Part shown: positions 1 to 8,465 of the stretch, in pieces
Position numbering within the stretch: position 1 is the stretch's first letter
Layout: each line of letters opens with the position of its first letter
Origin: an uncultured Ruminococcus sp.
GTDB taxonomy: Bacteria > Bacillota > Clostridia > Oscillospirales > Ruminococcaceae
DNA length: 28,120 nt
Assembly: GCA_900543105.1 (NCBI GenBank)
Contig: UQQA01000016.1
Span: 1-28,120, forward strand
Direction: 5' to 3'
Notes under the pieces: generated by a model
The model's database searches: none
The model's input: only the letters and a program-made list of their open reading frames with translations
Told to the model about the DNA's origin: nothing
Made by a program: the position numbers and the translations under genes

Positions 1-997
1 CTTTAAAGATAACAGATTCCTTCTTATCACGCTTGATTTTACCCTGCTTGATGAGTTCTTCTTTCTCTGTTCTGATACGTTCAAGCAGCACCGAAGCAGG
101 CTCATCATTCGGGTCTTGCGGCACAAGTTTCCCTCTGATTGCAAGGTCGAGAATTTTGGATTTGGTTTGCTGGATAATTTTTTGCAAGTCTGTTTTATCA
201 GATTCAATAGTATCAACAAACGATAATAACTCGTTGAGTTTTTCTACTATGCGGTGTTGTTCGGAAATAGGAGGACAAGATATAAGTAGTGTTGATAGTG
301 CTTTTTGAGAAAATGTTGGTATTGCAGTTCCAACAACAAATTCTCTAAATAAATTTTGTGAGTGTGTGCTTTGCAGGTACATACAAGCATAACTTGAATT
401 AATTTTTGTATTTTTCAAAACAACGAACTGTGGATTAAGTGTAGTTTTTTCTGGCAATTTATCTACTATTGCAGATTTTCCATAAGATGAGCCTGTTTTA
501 ACAAGAACGATGTCATTTTTTGCAAGTTGTATTTCAGGAGATTCATCATATTTTACCCATGATATATAAGTACAACTACTAAAATCCAATTTTGAATTTA
601 TAATATTTGATGGACTTAATGTAATAGCACCTTCCCCAATTTCAACCAAATCATCTTTTGTGTATCCTCTAAATCCAATTCTACCATATATCTCAGTAAT
701 TACCCCTAACCTACACCATTCCCACCTCTCCGGCAGTTCAAACGGAATCTCCTCCTCAATGCATTTTACAGTACCATCGGCGAACTTCTCATAATGCAAA
801 TTATCCTCACCCTTGAAGATAACAGTATCATTCTTGATGTCCTTTGCTTTCAGCTTTCCGTCTTTAACCATCTGCTGCTTTTCGGCACAAATACGTTCCA
901 AAAGAACCGATGCAGGCTCGTCATTCGGGTCTTGCGGTACAAGCTTACCTCTGATAGCAAGGTCAAGTATTTTCTGCCTTAATGCTTTTGTATCCAT
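1..997 (-). CDS. hsdS: Type I restriction-modification specificity subunit HsdS (3' end outside window)
   Basis: This subunit recognises the DNA target for the HsdR/HsdM complex. I translated the minus strand from the ATG at 997-995 and found the frame open to base 2, giving 332 residues with no stop, so the C-terminal part lies outside the window. The first target-recognition domain spans roughly residues 85-270 and ends in a typical conserved block (LLISCPPISEQHRIVEKLNE) followed by a coiled coil (SFVDTIESDKTDLQKIIQQT). A second conserved block then repeats the N-terminus: residues 10-36 and 282-308 are identical (ILDLAIRGKLVPQDPNDEPA and the next seven residues). The start overlaps the hsdM stop as TAATG, so translation is probably coupled. 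The second recognition domain cannot be seen, so its intactness is unknown. Confidence 0.93.
   Translation of the reverse strand, partial: MDTKALRQKILDLAIRGKLVPQDPNDEPASVLLERICAEKQQMVKDGKLKAKDIKNDTVIFKGEDNLHYEKFADGTVKCIEEEIPFELPERWEWCRLGVITEIYGRIGFRGYTKDDLVEIGEGAITLSPSNIINSKLDFSSCTYISWVKYDESPEIQLAKNDIVLVKTGSSYGKSAIVDKLPEKTTLNPQFVVLKNTKINSSYACMYLQSTHSQNLFREFVVGTAIPTFSQKALSTLLISCPPISEQHRIVEKLNELLSFVDTIESDKTDLQKIIQQTKSKILDLAIRGKLVPQDPNDEPASVLLERIRTEKEELIKQGKIKRDKKESVIFK
74..154 (-). repeat. Central conserved repeat of hsdS (copy 2)
   Basis: This 81-bp stretch encodes HsdS residues 282-308, identical in protein to residues 10-36 encoded at 890-970. At the DNA level the copies differ at scattered, mostly synonymous sites. 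Such paired half-subunit repeats are the usual places where HsdS recognition domains are exchanged. Confidence 0.85.
890..970 (-). repeat. N-terminal conserved repeat of hsdS (copy 1)
   Basis: Encodes HsdS residues 10-36, the partner of the direct repeat at 74-154. Both copies lie in the same orientation about 816 bp apart and bracket the first recognition domain. Confidence 0.85.
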
Positions 998-2427
998 TAT
1001 TCATCAACCTCGCCAATCAATTCTTCCAAAGCCGAAACAGCAGTAGCAATATTTGTGGATTTTTCCTTGATTTCGTAAATTAGTTCAGACAATGTACGCT
1101 CATCTACTGCATTATCGCTTTTTATCCAAGTAATATCAAGACTTGTTTTATCTCTTGCAAGAATATCCTCATAGCTGAATTTACGCCATCTGCCGTTTGG
1201 ATTTTCTTCACTGTATGTTTCCACACGCTCGCCAAGATTTCCGTCCTTGTAGCACTCAACAAACTCATTAAAATGCTCGGATTTAAGCGGATTTGTCTTG
1301 CCAAATGACGGCATATTAGAGCGCAGGTCATAAATCCATACTTCTTTAGTGTTATTCTTATCGGAAGTTCCCCTTGTAAAGAAAAGTACGTTGGTTTTTA
1401 CCCCCTGAGCATAGAAAATCCCTGTCGGCAGTCTTAGAATGGTATGAAGATTACACTTCTCCATTAAGTCCTTGCGTATTTTTTCACCGTCACCGTCAGC
1501 AAAAAGCACGTTATCGGGGAGAACAACGGCGGCACGGGCAGTGCCGTTAGTCTTTAAACTACGATAGATATGTTGCAAAAAATTCAACTGTTTATTGCTT
1601 GTCATATAAGTAAGGTCATCACGGGTTGCACGTTCTCCGCCTTTCTTTGTGCCAAAAGGCGGATTGGTCAGTACAACATCATAGTTTTTCATACGCTTTC
1701 CAATATTAGAAAGCGTATCACCAAGCATAATTTCGCCGTCAATATCGTGAAGCATAGCATTCATCAAAGCAAGCCTGTGAGTATCGTGGACAAGTTCACA
1801 GCCTGTAAATGCTTCGTCACGTTCAAATTGTGCTGTATCCGCATCGAGAGTAAAGAAATTGTCGGTCTGTTCACGCACATACTGACTTGCAGAAATCATA
1901 AATCCGAAAGTTCCGCAAGCCGGGTCGTTGCATCTTTCGCCGGGCTGTGGCTTGATAAGCTTTGTCATTACATCAATTAGCACACGGGGAGTAAAATACT
2001 GTCCTGCTCCAGATTTCTTTTCATTCGCATTCTTTTCAAGTAATCCCTCATAGAGATTTCCAAGGCCTTCTTCACGAGCCGAGAACCAATCTAATCCATC
2101 TATTGTGGTGATAATTTTTTCAAGGTTTTTAGGTTCATCAATATTTGTAGCCGCACCGGAGTAGATTTCACGCACTCTGCCTGTGCATTTTTCTCCGAGA
2201 TGGTCTAAAAGCTCCTTATAGAACTTTTTCAGCTCAATACCGCTTTTGGATGTGAGTTTGTCCCATCTGTATTCTTCGGGTATCTGTGTTTCCGAGCCTG
2301 TTTCCTTTGCCATTTTCAAAAAAAGAATATATGTAAGTTCTGTAACATACTGGTGATATGTAATTCCATCATCTCTGAGAACATTACAGAGATTCCAAAG
2401 CTTTGATACAATTTCCTGCGTTGTCAT
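997..2427 (-). CDS. hsdM: Type I restriction-modification N6-adenine methyltransferase subunit HsdM
   Basis: This 476-residue protein transfers a methyl group from S-adenosylmethionine to adenine N6 in the HsdRMS complex. An N-terminal helical HsdM_N domain covers about residues 1-130. The MTase domain follows with GQYFTPR (142-148), the AdoMet-binding motif I DPACGTFGF (168-176) and the catalytic motif IV NPPF (255-258). Motif I has Phe at a position that is more often Gly or Ala in relatives, a tolerated variation as far as I know. The start overlaps the hsdR stop as ATGA, and a GGAGG ribosome site lies at 2441-2437, 9 nt upstream. The stop overlaps the hsdS start. Length and motif order are normal, so it should be active. 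Confidence 0.96.
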   Translation of the reverse strand: MTTQEIVSKLWNLCNVLRDDGITYHQYVTELTYILFLKMAKETGSETQIPEEYRWDKLTSKSGIELKKFYKELLDHLGEKCTGRVREIYSGAATNIDEPKNLEKIITTIDGLDWFSAREEGLGNLYEGLLEKNANEKKSGAGQYFTPRVLIDVMTKLIKPQPGERCNDPACGTFGFMISASQYVREQTDNFFTLDADTAQFERDEAFTGCELVHDTHRLALMNAMLHDIDGEIMLGDTLSNIGKRMKNYDVVLTNPPFGTKKGGERATRDDLTYMTSNKQLNFLQHIYRSLKTNGTARAAVVLPDNVLFADGDGEKIRKDLMEKCNLHTILRLPTGIFYAQGVKTNVLFFTRGTSDKNNTKEVWIYDLRSNMPSFGKTNPLKSEHFNEFVECYKDGNLGERVETYSEENPNGRWRKFSYEDILARDKTSLDITWIKSDNAVDERTLSELIYEIKEKSTNIATAVSALEELIGEVDE

Positions 2428-5400
2428 ACCGCTTTTCCTCCATCATCGTAAAGATATGTGTTTAGTTCAAGGATAATGCTTTCAAGATTATTTGAAAAAA
2501 CCTTATTGATTCTGCTAAATCCTCCTTGTGACCTAAAACGGCTATCTTCATCAAAAACTTGAATGTTAAGAACAGATTCATTCATAAGATAATCCTCCAT
2601 TCTCTTTATCCAGTTATCTTCCAATTTGCTGAATTTGTGTGCTTTTCTGAGCTTATCAACAGCCTTTTTAATTCTTTCCTCGTGACTTATAAGAGCCGAA
2701 CCAATAGCATATCTTCTGATAATGCTTATAATGTCAGCTGCCATTTCTTCGTTTGTAATCTGCGAAATAGCTGTGTTAAGCTGCTGCTGGGTGAAGCCCT
2801 CTCTGTCAAGAGCCAGTTTTAATGATTTAAGACTTTCACGAGTAAGGTCTTTGGGACGTGTGCAAATAACATTTAATGCTGCTATCTCGTTTATGTGTGT
2901 GTGGATAAATGCTGAAAATTCATCAAGATAATCTTCCGGCTTTGAATCAGATTTGCCATATCCTCTTGTTGTTCCGATAAATGTATCTTCCTTATCGGAA
3001 ATAACAACTCCTAATTGCTTTCCACGGCTCTTATCGAGTAGTTTGAAAAGCTCAACGTCATCGAATATTCGATTTTTTGCTTCTTTGACATCAAGTTTTT
3101 GAAGCTTGTCAATATATTCATTCGGATTGTTTCCGTTTGCTATATCCTTGAAATGTTCAATAGTTTCTTCGGTCATATTACGCTTTTTTCTCTGCAGCTT
3201 GGCAATAATCTGATTTATTTGATTTTGCAGAACATCATCACTATCAATTGGTGCTTTCATTTCTTCAATCAACTGTTCAAAAGATGCAGATGGATTTGCA
3301 ACGACAGGTTTCATCGTGTTGACATCCTCAAGAGAATCATAAACGCCGACAGGGTCAAAAATATCAAAATGTGTCTTGTGAATTTCGGGACATAATCTTG
3401 TGGCGCGTCCAAGCATTTGTTCAAAAAGTATTCTTGATTTAACCCTGCGCATAAACACAAGATTTGTGATAGACGGTACATCAATTCCTGTTGTCAAAAG
3501 GTCAACCGTAACTACAACCGATGGGAAATCCTCATTTTTAAATCTGTTTATAGCTTCTTGTATCTTTTTTCTGTCACCATTTGCCACACTTCCTGTGATT
3601 TTCATAATAGCATCATTATCTACGCCATATTCGGAATAAATCTCTTTTAATATGCTGACTATCATATCAGCGTGGTCATCATTTACTGCATATATGAGCG
3701 TTTTACCGTTTTCTCTTGGAGTTTCAGGGTCAATATATTGTGATATTTCTGTCAATACAGTTCTGTTAAACGATTCTGTAATGACTTTCTTATTAAACGC
3801 CTCAACATCAAAGTCAAGTTCATCTTCAAGAAGTTCACCGTTTAGTATTTCGTGCGTAACAGGGTCAAATACAGTAACAGTATCTCCTGCCTTGTAGTGG
3901 ATACCTTCCGTATTAAGTTTTGTTTCAATGTGATGAGGAGCATCGTGGTCTATCAAATATCCCTCTATTACGGCTTCTCTGTATGTGTATTTGAACACAG
4001 GCTGCCCGAAAATTTCAGTGGTATGTAAAGCAGGAGTTGCAGTTAAAGCTATTTTTACTGCATTAAAATACTCAATTACAGTGCGATATTTACTCTGATA
4101 ATCTCTCTGGTCACGATAAAGCGATTCATCATCGGTCATTTCTTTGTCTAATATATATCCTCTATGTGCTTCGTCAACGATGATTAAATCATAGTCCGAT
4201 ACAGCAGGCATAGTTTCCCCCGTGTTATAAAGCACACGTTTTACCATTCCTTGCACAGTAGAAATATGAATACGAGTTTCTTTGTCAATCGTTTTATCTT
4301 CAAGACCTTTGATATTATAGATGTCATCAATTGTAAGCAGTTCTTCCATTTTGACTTCTTTGAAAACATCATAAGTCTGTTCGCCTAAAGATGTTCTGTC
4401 AACAAGGAAAAGGATTCTGCGGAAACGTTCTGTTTTTAAAAAGCGGTAAATCATACCGAGGATTGTTCTTGTTTTACCGGTACCTGTTGCCATTGCAAGT
4501 AATACTGTTTCTTTTCCGTCGATAACTGCTTTTTCAGCTGCTTTGATTGCATTAAGCTGATAAGGTCTGAGATTGAGTCCACCTTTATCTGTCAACAAAT
4601 CATAAGGCATTTCTTCAAGTTTTTTATTTGTTGACTGGATATCAGCTTCAAGAAGTTCTTCTATGCCGTCAGGACTAAACCAACCCTTTAGAGCTATAGG
4701 TGTGTTATCTGGATTTCTAAGGTCGAGAAACCATATTCCGGATTTCTGCTTGTATTGTTCAAGGTAAGGTCTGCCGTTAGTTGCAAATGTAAACGGTGCT
4801 TTATATTCGCCCCATTGACCTATAACGTACTTGTTATCCTCCTGACGTATATTGCGAGGATAGTCCTTGCCTTGATAATCAATAACAGACGGGATGTCTT
4901 TATGAATAGACTTAGCTTCCACTATTGCAACAAGCTTTTCACCGATAAACAAAGCATAATCGGCATAACCCTTGTGTGATATTTTTGAATCTGTCGGATA
5001 TTCGGCAATAGCAAGATTACGACCTTTTGACGGTCTTGTGCCTTTTGAATATCTGATATTATCTGTATCGGCTTCCCAGCCTACTTTTCTTAACTGTTCA
5101 TCTATCAGAAGGCGTGTTTCAGCTTCTGTCTTGATTCTTTGAGTATTTGCTTGAACCGCCTTCTTTTTTCTGTCAGAAACAGATTGCGAAGGGGATTCTG
5201 ATGCTTTCTTTTCAGCTTCTTTTATAAGTTCTTTAGATACTGAATCCTCAATTTGCTTTTCATTAACAGAAGAAATTGCAGTATCAATCTTTGCAGGCAT
5301 AACAAAAGGCTTGTTTTGATAATTATATCCATCAACACCATATGTTTGCATAAACCATTCGCAAAGGCTATATGTAATAGGCAAAAACTTTTCTCCGTCC

Positions 5401-5705
5401 GAAACAGATGAATAATTATCGTGTGCAGCCTTATTTCGTATTTTTCTTAATTGGTGGAGTATTGAGGTCAAATCGTTCGTCAAAAGTCCTTCTCTGTAAA
5501 GGTAATCTATTTTTGCTACTTGAGAATTATCCTCCGGAACAGGAATATTGTCATAGCAGTACATCAAATTTACTATTGTTTCACCAATCATACCAAGCTT
5601 CATAAGGCAAGAGTTAGAGTCACTGTATAGATAGTTCTCAGCAAGTTTTCCGAATTTGCTGAGAACAGGAAACTGACTGTCTAAAAAAGAAAAGTTTGAA
5701 ACCAT
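2424..5705 (-). CDS. hsdR: Type I restriction endonuclease/translocase subunit HsdR
   Basis: This 1093-residue subunit translocates and cleaves unmethylated DNA. A helical N-terminal region (about 1-140) resembles a DUF4145-type domain. The HSDR_N nuclease domain follows, with a PD-(D/E)xK-like core at D249 and E263-A-K265. The superfamily 2 helicase motor shows Walker A ATGTGKT (406-412), DEAH (511-514), TATP (555-558), a motif V-like LLTTGIDVP and motif VI GRATR. The C-terminal helical region should bind the methylase core. The start is an ATG at 5705-5703 with a GGAGAGG ribosome site at 5717-5711. It is the first gene of the leftward hsdR-hsdM-hsdS operon. Two candidate promoters lie upstream, one fused to a regulator-like dyad. 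No disruption is visible. Confidence 0.96.
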   Translation of the reverse strand: MVSNFSFLDSQFPVLSKFGKLAENYLYSDSNSCLMKLGMIGETIVNLMYCYDNIPVPEDNSQVAKIDYLYREGLLTNDLTSILHQLRKIRNKAAHDNYSSVSDGEKFLPITYSLCEWFMQTYGVDGYNYQNKPFVMPAKIDTAISSVNEKQIEDSVSKELIKEAEKKASESPSQSVSDRKKKAVQANTQRIKTEAETRLLIDEQLRKVGWEADTDNIRYSKGTRPSKGRNLAIAEYPTDSKISHKGYADYALFIGEKLVAIVEAKSIHKDIPSVIDYQGKDYPRNIRQEDNKYVIGQWGEYKAPFTFATNGRPYLEQYKQKSGIWFLDLRNPDNTPIALKGWFSPDGIEELLEADIQSTNKKLEEMPYDLLTDKGGLNLRPYQLNAIKAAEKAVIDGKETVLLAMATGTGKTRTILGMIYRFLKTERFRRILFLVDRTSLGEQTYDVFKEVKMEELLTIDDIYNIKGLEDKTIDKETRIHISTVQGMVKRVLYNTGETMPAVSDYDLIIVDEAHRGYILDKEMTDDESLYRDQRDYQSKYRTVIEYFNAVKIALTATPALHTTEIFGQPVFKYTYREAVIEGYLIDHDAPHHIETKLNTEGIHYKAGDTVTVFDPVTHEILNGELLEDELDFDVEAFNKKVITESFNRTVLTEISQYIDPETPRENGKTLIYAVNDDHADMIVSILKEIYSEYGVDNDAIMKITGSVANGDRKKIQEAINRFKNEDFPSVVVTVDLLTTGIDVPSITNLVFMRRVKSRILFEQMLGRATRLCPEIHKTHFDIFDPVGVYDSLEDVNTMKPVVANPSASFEQLIEEMKAPIDSDDVLQNQINQIIAKLQRKKRNMTEETIEHFKDIANGNNPNEYIDKLQKLDVKEAKNRIFDDVELFKLLDKSRGKQLGVVISDKEDTFIGTTRGYGKSDSKPEDYLDEFSAFIHTHINEIAALNVICTRPKDLTRESLKSLKLALDREGFTQQQLNTAISQITNEEMAADIISIIRRYAIGSALISHEERIKKAVDKLRKAHKFSKLEDNWIKRMEDYLMNESVLNIQVFDEDSRFRSQGGFSRINKVFSNNLESIILELNTYLYDDGGKAV

Positions 5706-5734
5706 TTCTACCTCTCCTAAATATATTGTCGAAC

Positions 5735-5759
5735 TTCTGATAATACAAAATTATCAGAA
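5735..5759. repeat. Perfect 10-bp inverted repeat in the hsdR leader
   Basis: TTCTGATAAT (5735-5744) and ATTATCAGAA (5750-5759) are separated by 5 bp. The site lies 30 bp upstream of the hsdR start, downstream of both candidate promoters. It could be a protein operator or an RNA hairpin that affects hsdR translation. It is too AT-rich and lacks the T-run expected of a terminator. Confidence 0.55.
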
Positions 5760-5840
5760 TATAAAAAATCAAAATTTAGCTTCATCATATTATGTATGAG
5801 AAGCGAATGACTAATGGTCGGTCTGGATATATTCTTTTAT

Positions 5841-5869
5841 ATTATATCATAATTTAACAATAAAATCAA
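5841..5869 (-). promoter_or_regulatory. Candidate sigma-70 promoter for hsdRMS (proximal)
   Basis: On the minus strand TTGATT (5869-5864) and TATAAT (5846-5841) are separated by exactly 17 bp, with TGA in front of the -10 giving an extended -10 (TGATATAAT). Transcription would start near 5834, about 130 nt before the hsdR start codon. Confidence 0.65.
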
Positions 5870-5929
5870 GTAATCAGGCGTAAATCTTTGGCATTTTGTT
5901 ATAACATTCTTTGTATTTCATCCCATAAT

Positions 5930-5963
5930 ACAATACCAAAACCAATGTCCGAAAGTACGGACA
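5930..5963 (-). promoter_or_regulatory. Candidate WYL operator plus extended -10 facing hsdR
   Basis: Read on the minus strand, TGTCCG-TACTTT-CGGACA (5963-5946) is an 18-bp dyad. Ten bp further on lies TGGTATTGT, an extended -10 (TATTGT at 5935-5930). The dyad sits where a -35 box would be. Its twin at 6054-6071 has the same spacer sequence and the same 10-bp distance to an extended -10. Together with the proximal promoter this gives hsdR two possible start sites. Confidence 0.6.
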
Positions 5964-6053
5964 ATTAAGATTCAAATGATATATTTACAAATAATACATA
6001 ATTAAAGAACGAAATCCGCTGAATAGGCGATAAAAATTCAAAATATTTCCCAA

Positions 6054-6087
6054 TGTCCATACTTTTGGACATTCGATGTGATATAAT
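6054..6087 (+). promoter_or_regulatory. Candidate WYL operator plus extended -10 of the WYL regulator gene
   Basis: TGTCCA-TACTTT-TGGACA (6054-6071) is an 18-bp dyad whose arms extend to 8 bp (AATGTCCA/TGGACATT, 6052-6073). Ten bp downstream is TGATATAAT, an extended -10 with TATAAT at 6082-6087. The two arm positions that differ from the hsdR-facing site change together and keep the dyad symmetric. This implies autoregulation of the downstream gene. Confidence 0.68.
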
Positions 6088-6125
6088 AGATTACAGAATA
6101 AGAAAAAGCAGGGGAGGAATATTGA

Positions 6126-7112
6126 GTGAACGAACAGCCAAGACCCGGAAATCAAAAGCTGAAGCTGTTGTATTTGCTGAAAATTCTGTATGAGCAGACC
6201 GATGAGGAACATTCACTTAACGCAAACGAAATAGAGGAAAAGCTGGCAGAGTACGGCGTATCCGCAAACCGAAAGACCATATATGACGATGTTAAAGCTC
6301 TGGAAGCCTTTGGAATAGATATAATATCGGGACGAGGAAAGAAATCGGGATACCGACTTGTGGGACGGGAGTTTCAGCTTGCGGAACTTAATCTTATTGC
6401 CAATGCGGTATCATCGTCAAAGTTTCTTACCGAGAAAAAAACCAAGGAGCTTTTGAAGAAGATTGGAATGCTTACAAGCGACTATGAGGGGAAGCAGATA
6501 CAGCGTGAGGTATATATTTCCAATCGACCGAGAGCAACAAACGAGCATATATATTACTGCCTTGATGCAATACACAAGGCCATTGCCGAAAAGAAGAAAA
6601 TCTCATTCAATATGTTTGACTATGACCTGCACAAGAAAACTGTTGTCCGTGAGGGAATAAGGGTGTGTTCACCGTATGCCTTAACGTGGAGTGAGGAAAG
6701 ATATTATCTTGTGGCATATTATGATAAGTACGATACGGTATCGAATTTCCGTGTTGACCGAATGGATAATATACAGATACTTGATGAAGCGGCAAGAAAA
6801 AAGCCGGCAGGATTTTCGTTTAACGAGCATCTGAATTCCACCTTTTCAATGTTCAGCGGAGAATCGGAAGATGTAAGGCTTCGATTCGATAACTCTCTTG
6901 TCAATGCAGTTATAGACCGCTTTGGAAAGGAAATACCAATCTATCCGCAGGACGATGAGCATTTTGATGTAATCGTGAAGATTAAAACAGAACAGCCGCA
7001 GCCGTTTTTCGGCTGGATGTTCAAATTCGGAACAAAGGTGAGGATAGTAGAACCCGAATACTTGAAGAATGAATATCGGGAAATGCTTGCGGAGGTTATT
7101 GAGAATATTTAA
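6126..7112 (+). CDS. WYL-domain transcriptional regulator (BrxR/CapW-like architecture)
   Basis: This 328-residue DNA-binding regulator has an N-terminal winged helix-turn-helix (about residues 8-82, including SANRKTIYDDVKALEAFGID), a central WYL ligand-sensing domain (about 150-230, with RYYLVAYYDKY and FRVDRMDNI) and a C-terminal WCX-like dimerisation region (about 250-325). Proteins of this layout are known repressors of phage-defence operons. The start is GTG at 6126, chosen because GGGGAGGA at 6111-6118 is correctly placed. It is divergent from hsdR, with about 420 bp between the start codons, and both promoters carry the same dyad, so it probably regulates itself and the restriction system. 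The ligand cannot be told from sequence. Confidence 0.9.
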   Translation: MNEQPRPGNQKLKLLYLLKILYEQTDEEHSLNANEIEEKLAEYGVSANRKTIYDDVKALEAFGIDIISGRGKKSGYRLVGREFQLAELNLIANAVSSSKFLTEKKTKELLKKIGMLTSDYEGKQIQREVYISNRPRATNEHIYYCLDAIHKAIAEKKKISFNMFDYDLHKKTVVREGIRVCSPYALTWSEERYYLVAYYDKYDTVSNFRVDRMDNIQILDEAARKKPAGFSFNEHLNSTFSMFSGESEDVRLRFDNSLVNAVIDRFGKEIPIYPQDDEHFDVIVKIKTEQPQPFFGWMFKFGTKVRIVEPEYLKNEYREMLAEVIENI

Positions 7113-7117
7113 TAAGC

Positions 7118-7159
7118 ATATAAAAGCGTTTCCAATTATTTGTTGGGACGCTTTTATAT
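7118..7159. terminator. Hairpin terminator after the WYL gene
   Basis: ATATAAAAGCGT (7118-7129) pairs perfectly with ACGCTTTTATAT (7148-7159). The A-run and T-run are part of the stem, so it could act in both directions. It begins 6 bp after the WYL stop. Confidence 0.72.
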
Positions 7160-7239
7160 ATGTTGTGTGTTAATCTCGACAAAATTTGTGCAATCTTATT
7201 GGGGTAATTTGTTGGAATGGCTGATTTTTTCGTGCGCTA

Positions 7240-7268
7240 TTGATTATTTGGGAGAATTATGGTACAAT
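7240..7268 (+). promoter_or_regulatory. Promoter of the XRE-ImmA/IrrE gene
   Basis: TTGATT (7240-7245) and TACAAT (7263-7268) are separated by 17 bp. Transcription should begin near 7275, about 60 nt upstream of the start codon, and just before the inverted repeat at 7285-7301. Confidence 0.68.
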
Positions 7269-7284
7269 TTGAATATAAATTGGT

Positions 7285-7301
7285 GTTACCTAATCGGTAA
7301 C
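7285..7301. promoter_or_regulatory. Inverted-repeat operator GTTACC-N5-GGTAAC
   Basis: A perfect 6-bp dyad with a 5-bp spacer sits just downstream of the expected start of transcription. Its size and place fit autorepression by the XRE domain of the next gene. Confidence 0.58.
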
Positions 7302-7336
7302 GTTGATTTGTAAAAATGATTTCGGAGGTTGGTAAT

Positions 7337-8437
7337 ATGAATGGAAATTTAGAATTTCAGTCGGATATTCAAGTTGAACACCCCGGAATATATTTGAAAA
7401 TTGCGTTAGAAAAACTTGATATGACTCAATCTGAATTAGCGATACGAACAGGCGTGACAGCAAAACATATCTCTACGATAATTAACGGCGAGAAGTCTAT
7501 ATCTGCTTCGTTTGCAAAAAAATTGGAGTATGCTTTAGGGATAGATTCGTCATATTGGATTGAGCGACAAGCTGCTTTTGATAATTATCAGGTGGAGTTG
7601 GGCGAAGAAAATCATATCAGTGATGATGAAATAGATGTTTTGGCTTCCTTAAAAGAAATAACATCATATTTTGTAAAAAGGGGATTTATGCAGAATAACT
7701 GCGGAAAATCTCAAAAGGTTCTGAGATTGCGTAAATTATTATGCGTAAGCGATTTGACTGCTATTCCTAAAATAACTTATAACGCTGCATATAGAGCACA
7801 GGTAAATACAAATGCCAAAATAGATCCTTATGTGCTGTTTGCATGGCAGAAATTGTGTGAAAAAGAAACCGAGAATATTTCTGTTAACGGCGAACTTAAT
7901 ACCGAATTACTCAGAAGCAAATTAAATACAATAAAAAACTTAATGTTTGAGAAAATAGATGTATGGACTGAAAAACTGCAAGAAATATTTGCGGAATGCG
8001 GCGTGGCGTTTGCAATAGTTCATAATTTTAAAGGTGCTCCCGTTCAAGGTTTTATAAAGAAGTCGGAAAATGGCAAAAATATTCTTTGTATGACTATACG
8101 AAACGGACGTGCAGATAGCTTTTGGTTTACCTTATTTCACGAAATAGGTCATTTGCTTAACGGTGATTTATCAACAAGGTTTGTCGATTTTTCTTCGGTA
8201 GTAAGTGATGCTGAAGCTAAAGCAGACGAATTTGCAATGAATAGCCTTATTCCTGTTGAACAATATCTTAAATTCACACGTTTTTGTGATTATCATAATG
8301 AATGTGAAATTCATACATTTGCTCAAAGCGTAAATGTACCCGATTTTGTTGTAATCGGACGCTTGCAAAAAGATGAGCTTATCGATTGGTCTCATTTTAC
8401 AAAATCCATACCAAGATACAAATGGTGTGATGATTAA
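7337..8437 (+). CDS. XRE-family regulator fused to an ImmA/IrrE metallopeptidase
   Basis: An N-terminal HigA-type helix-turn-helix (about residues 16-75, including MTQSELAIRTGVTAKHISTI) is joined to a C-terminal ImmA/IrrE zinc peptidase domain with HEIGH (268-272) and the downstream acidic ligand region EAKADEFA (293-300). In mobile elements ImmA-type proteases cleave repressors; fused forms act as regulators or antitoxin-like proteins. An in-frame ATG at 7316 exists, but GGAGG at 7324-7328 lies inside that version and is spaced 8 nt before the ATG at 7337, so I chose the latter (366 residues). The gene has its own promoter and operator. No HigB-like toxin is adjacent, so its target is unknown. 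Both metal-binding motifs look intact. Confidence 0.86.
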   Translation: MNGNLEFQSDIQVEHPGIYLKIALEKLDMTQSELAIRTGVTAKHISTIINGEKSISASFAKKLEYALGIDSSYWIERQAAFDNYQVELGEENHISDDEIDVLASLKEITSYFVKRGFMQNNCGKSQKVLRLRKLLCVSDLTAIPKITYNAAYRAQVNTNAKIDPYVLFAWQKLCEKETENISVNGELNTELLRSKLNTIKNLMFEKIDVWTEKLQEIFAECGVAFAIVHNFKGAPVQGFIKKSENGKNILCMTIRNGRADSFWFTLFHEIGHLLNGDLSTRFVDFSSVVSDAEAKADEFAMNSLIPVEQYLKFTRFCDYHNECEIHTFAQSVNVPDFVVIGRLQKDELIDWSHFTKSIPRYKWCDD

Positions 8438-8465
8438 AGTATATAAACTAATGGAGGTGTTGCCA

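Noticed and set aside
1570..1980. 136-codon + strand frame opposite hsdM
   Set aside because: It is antisense to the conserved methyltransferase motifs and is a codon-bias shadow.
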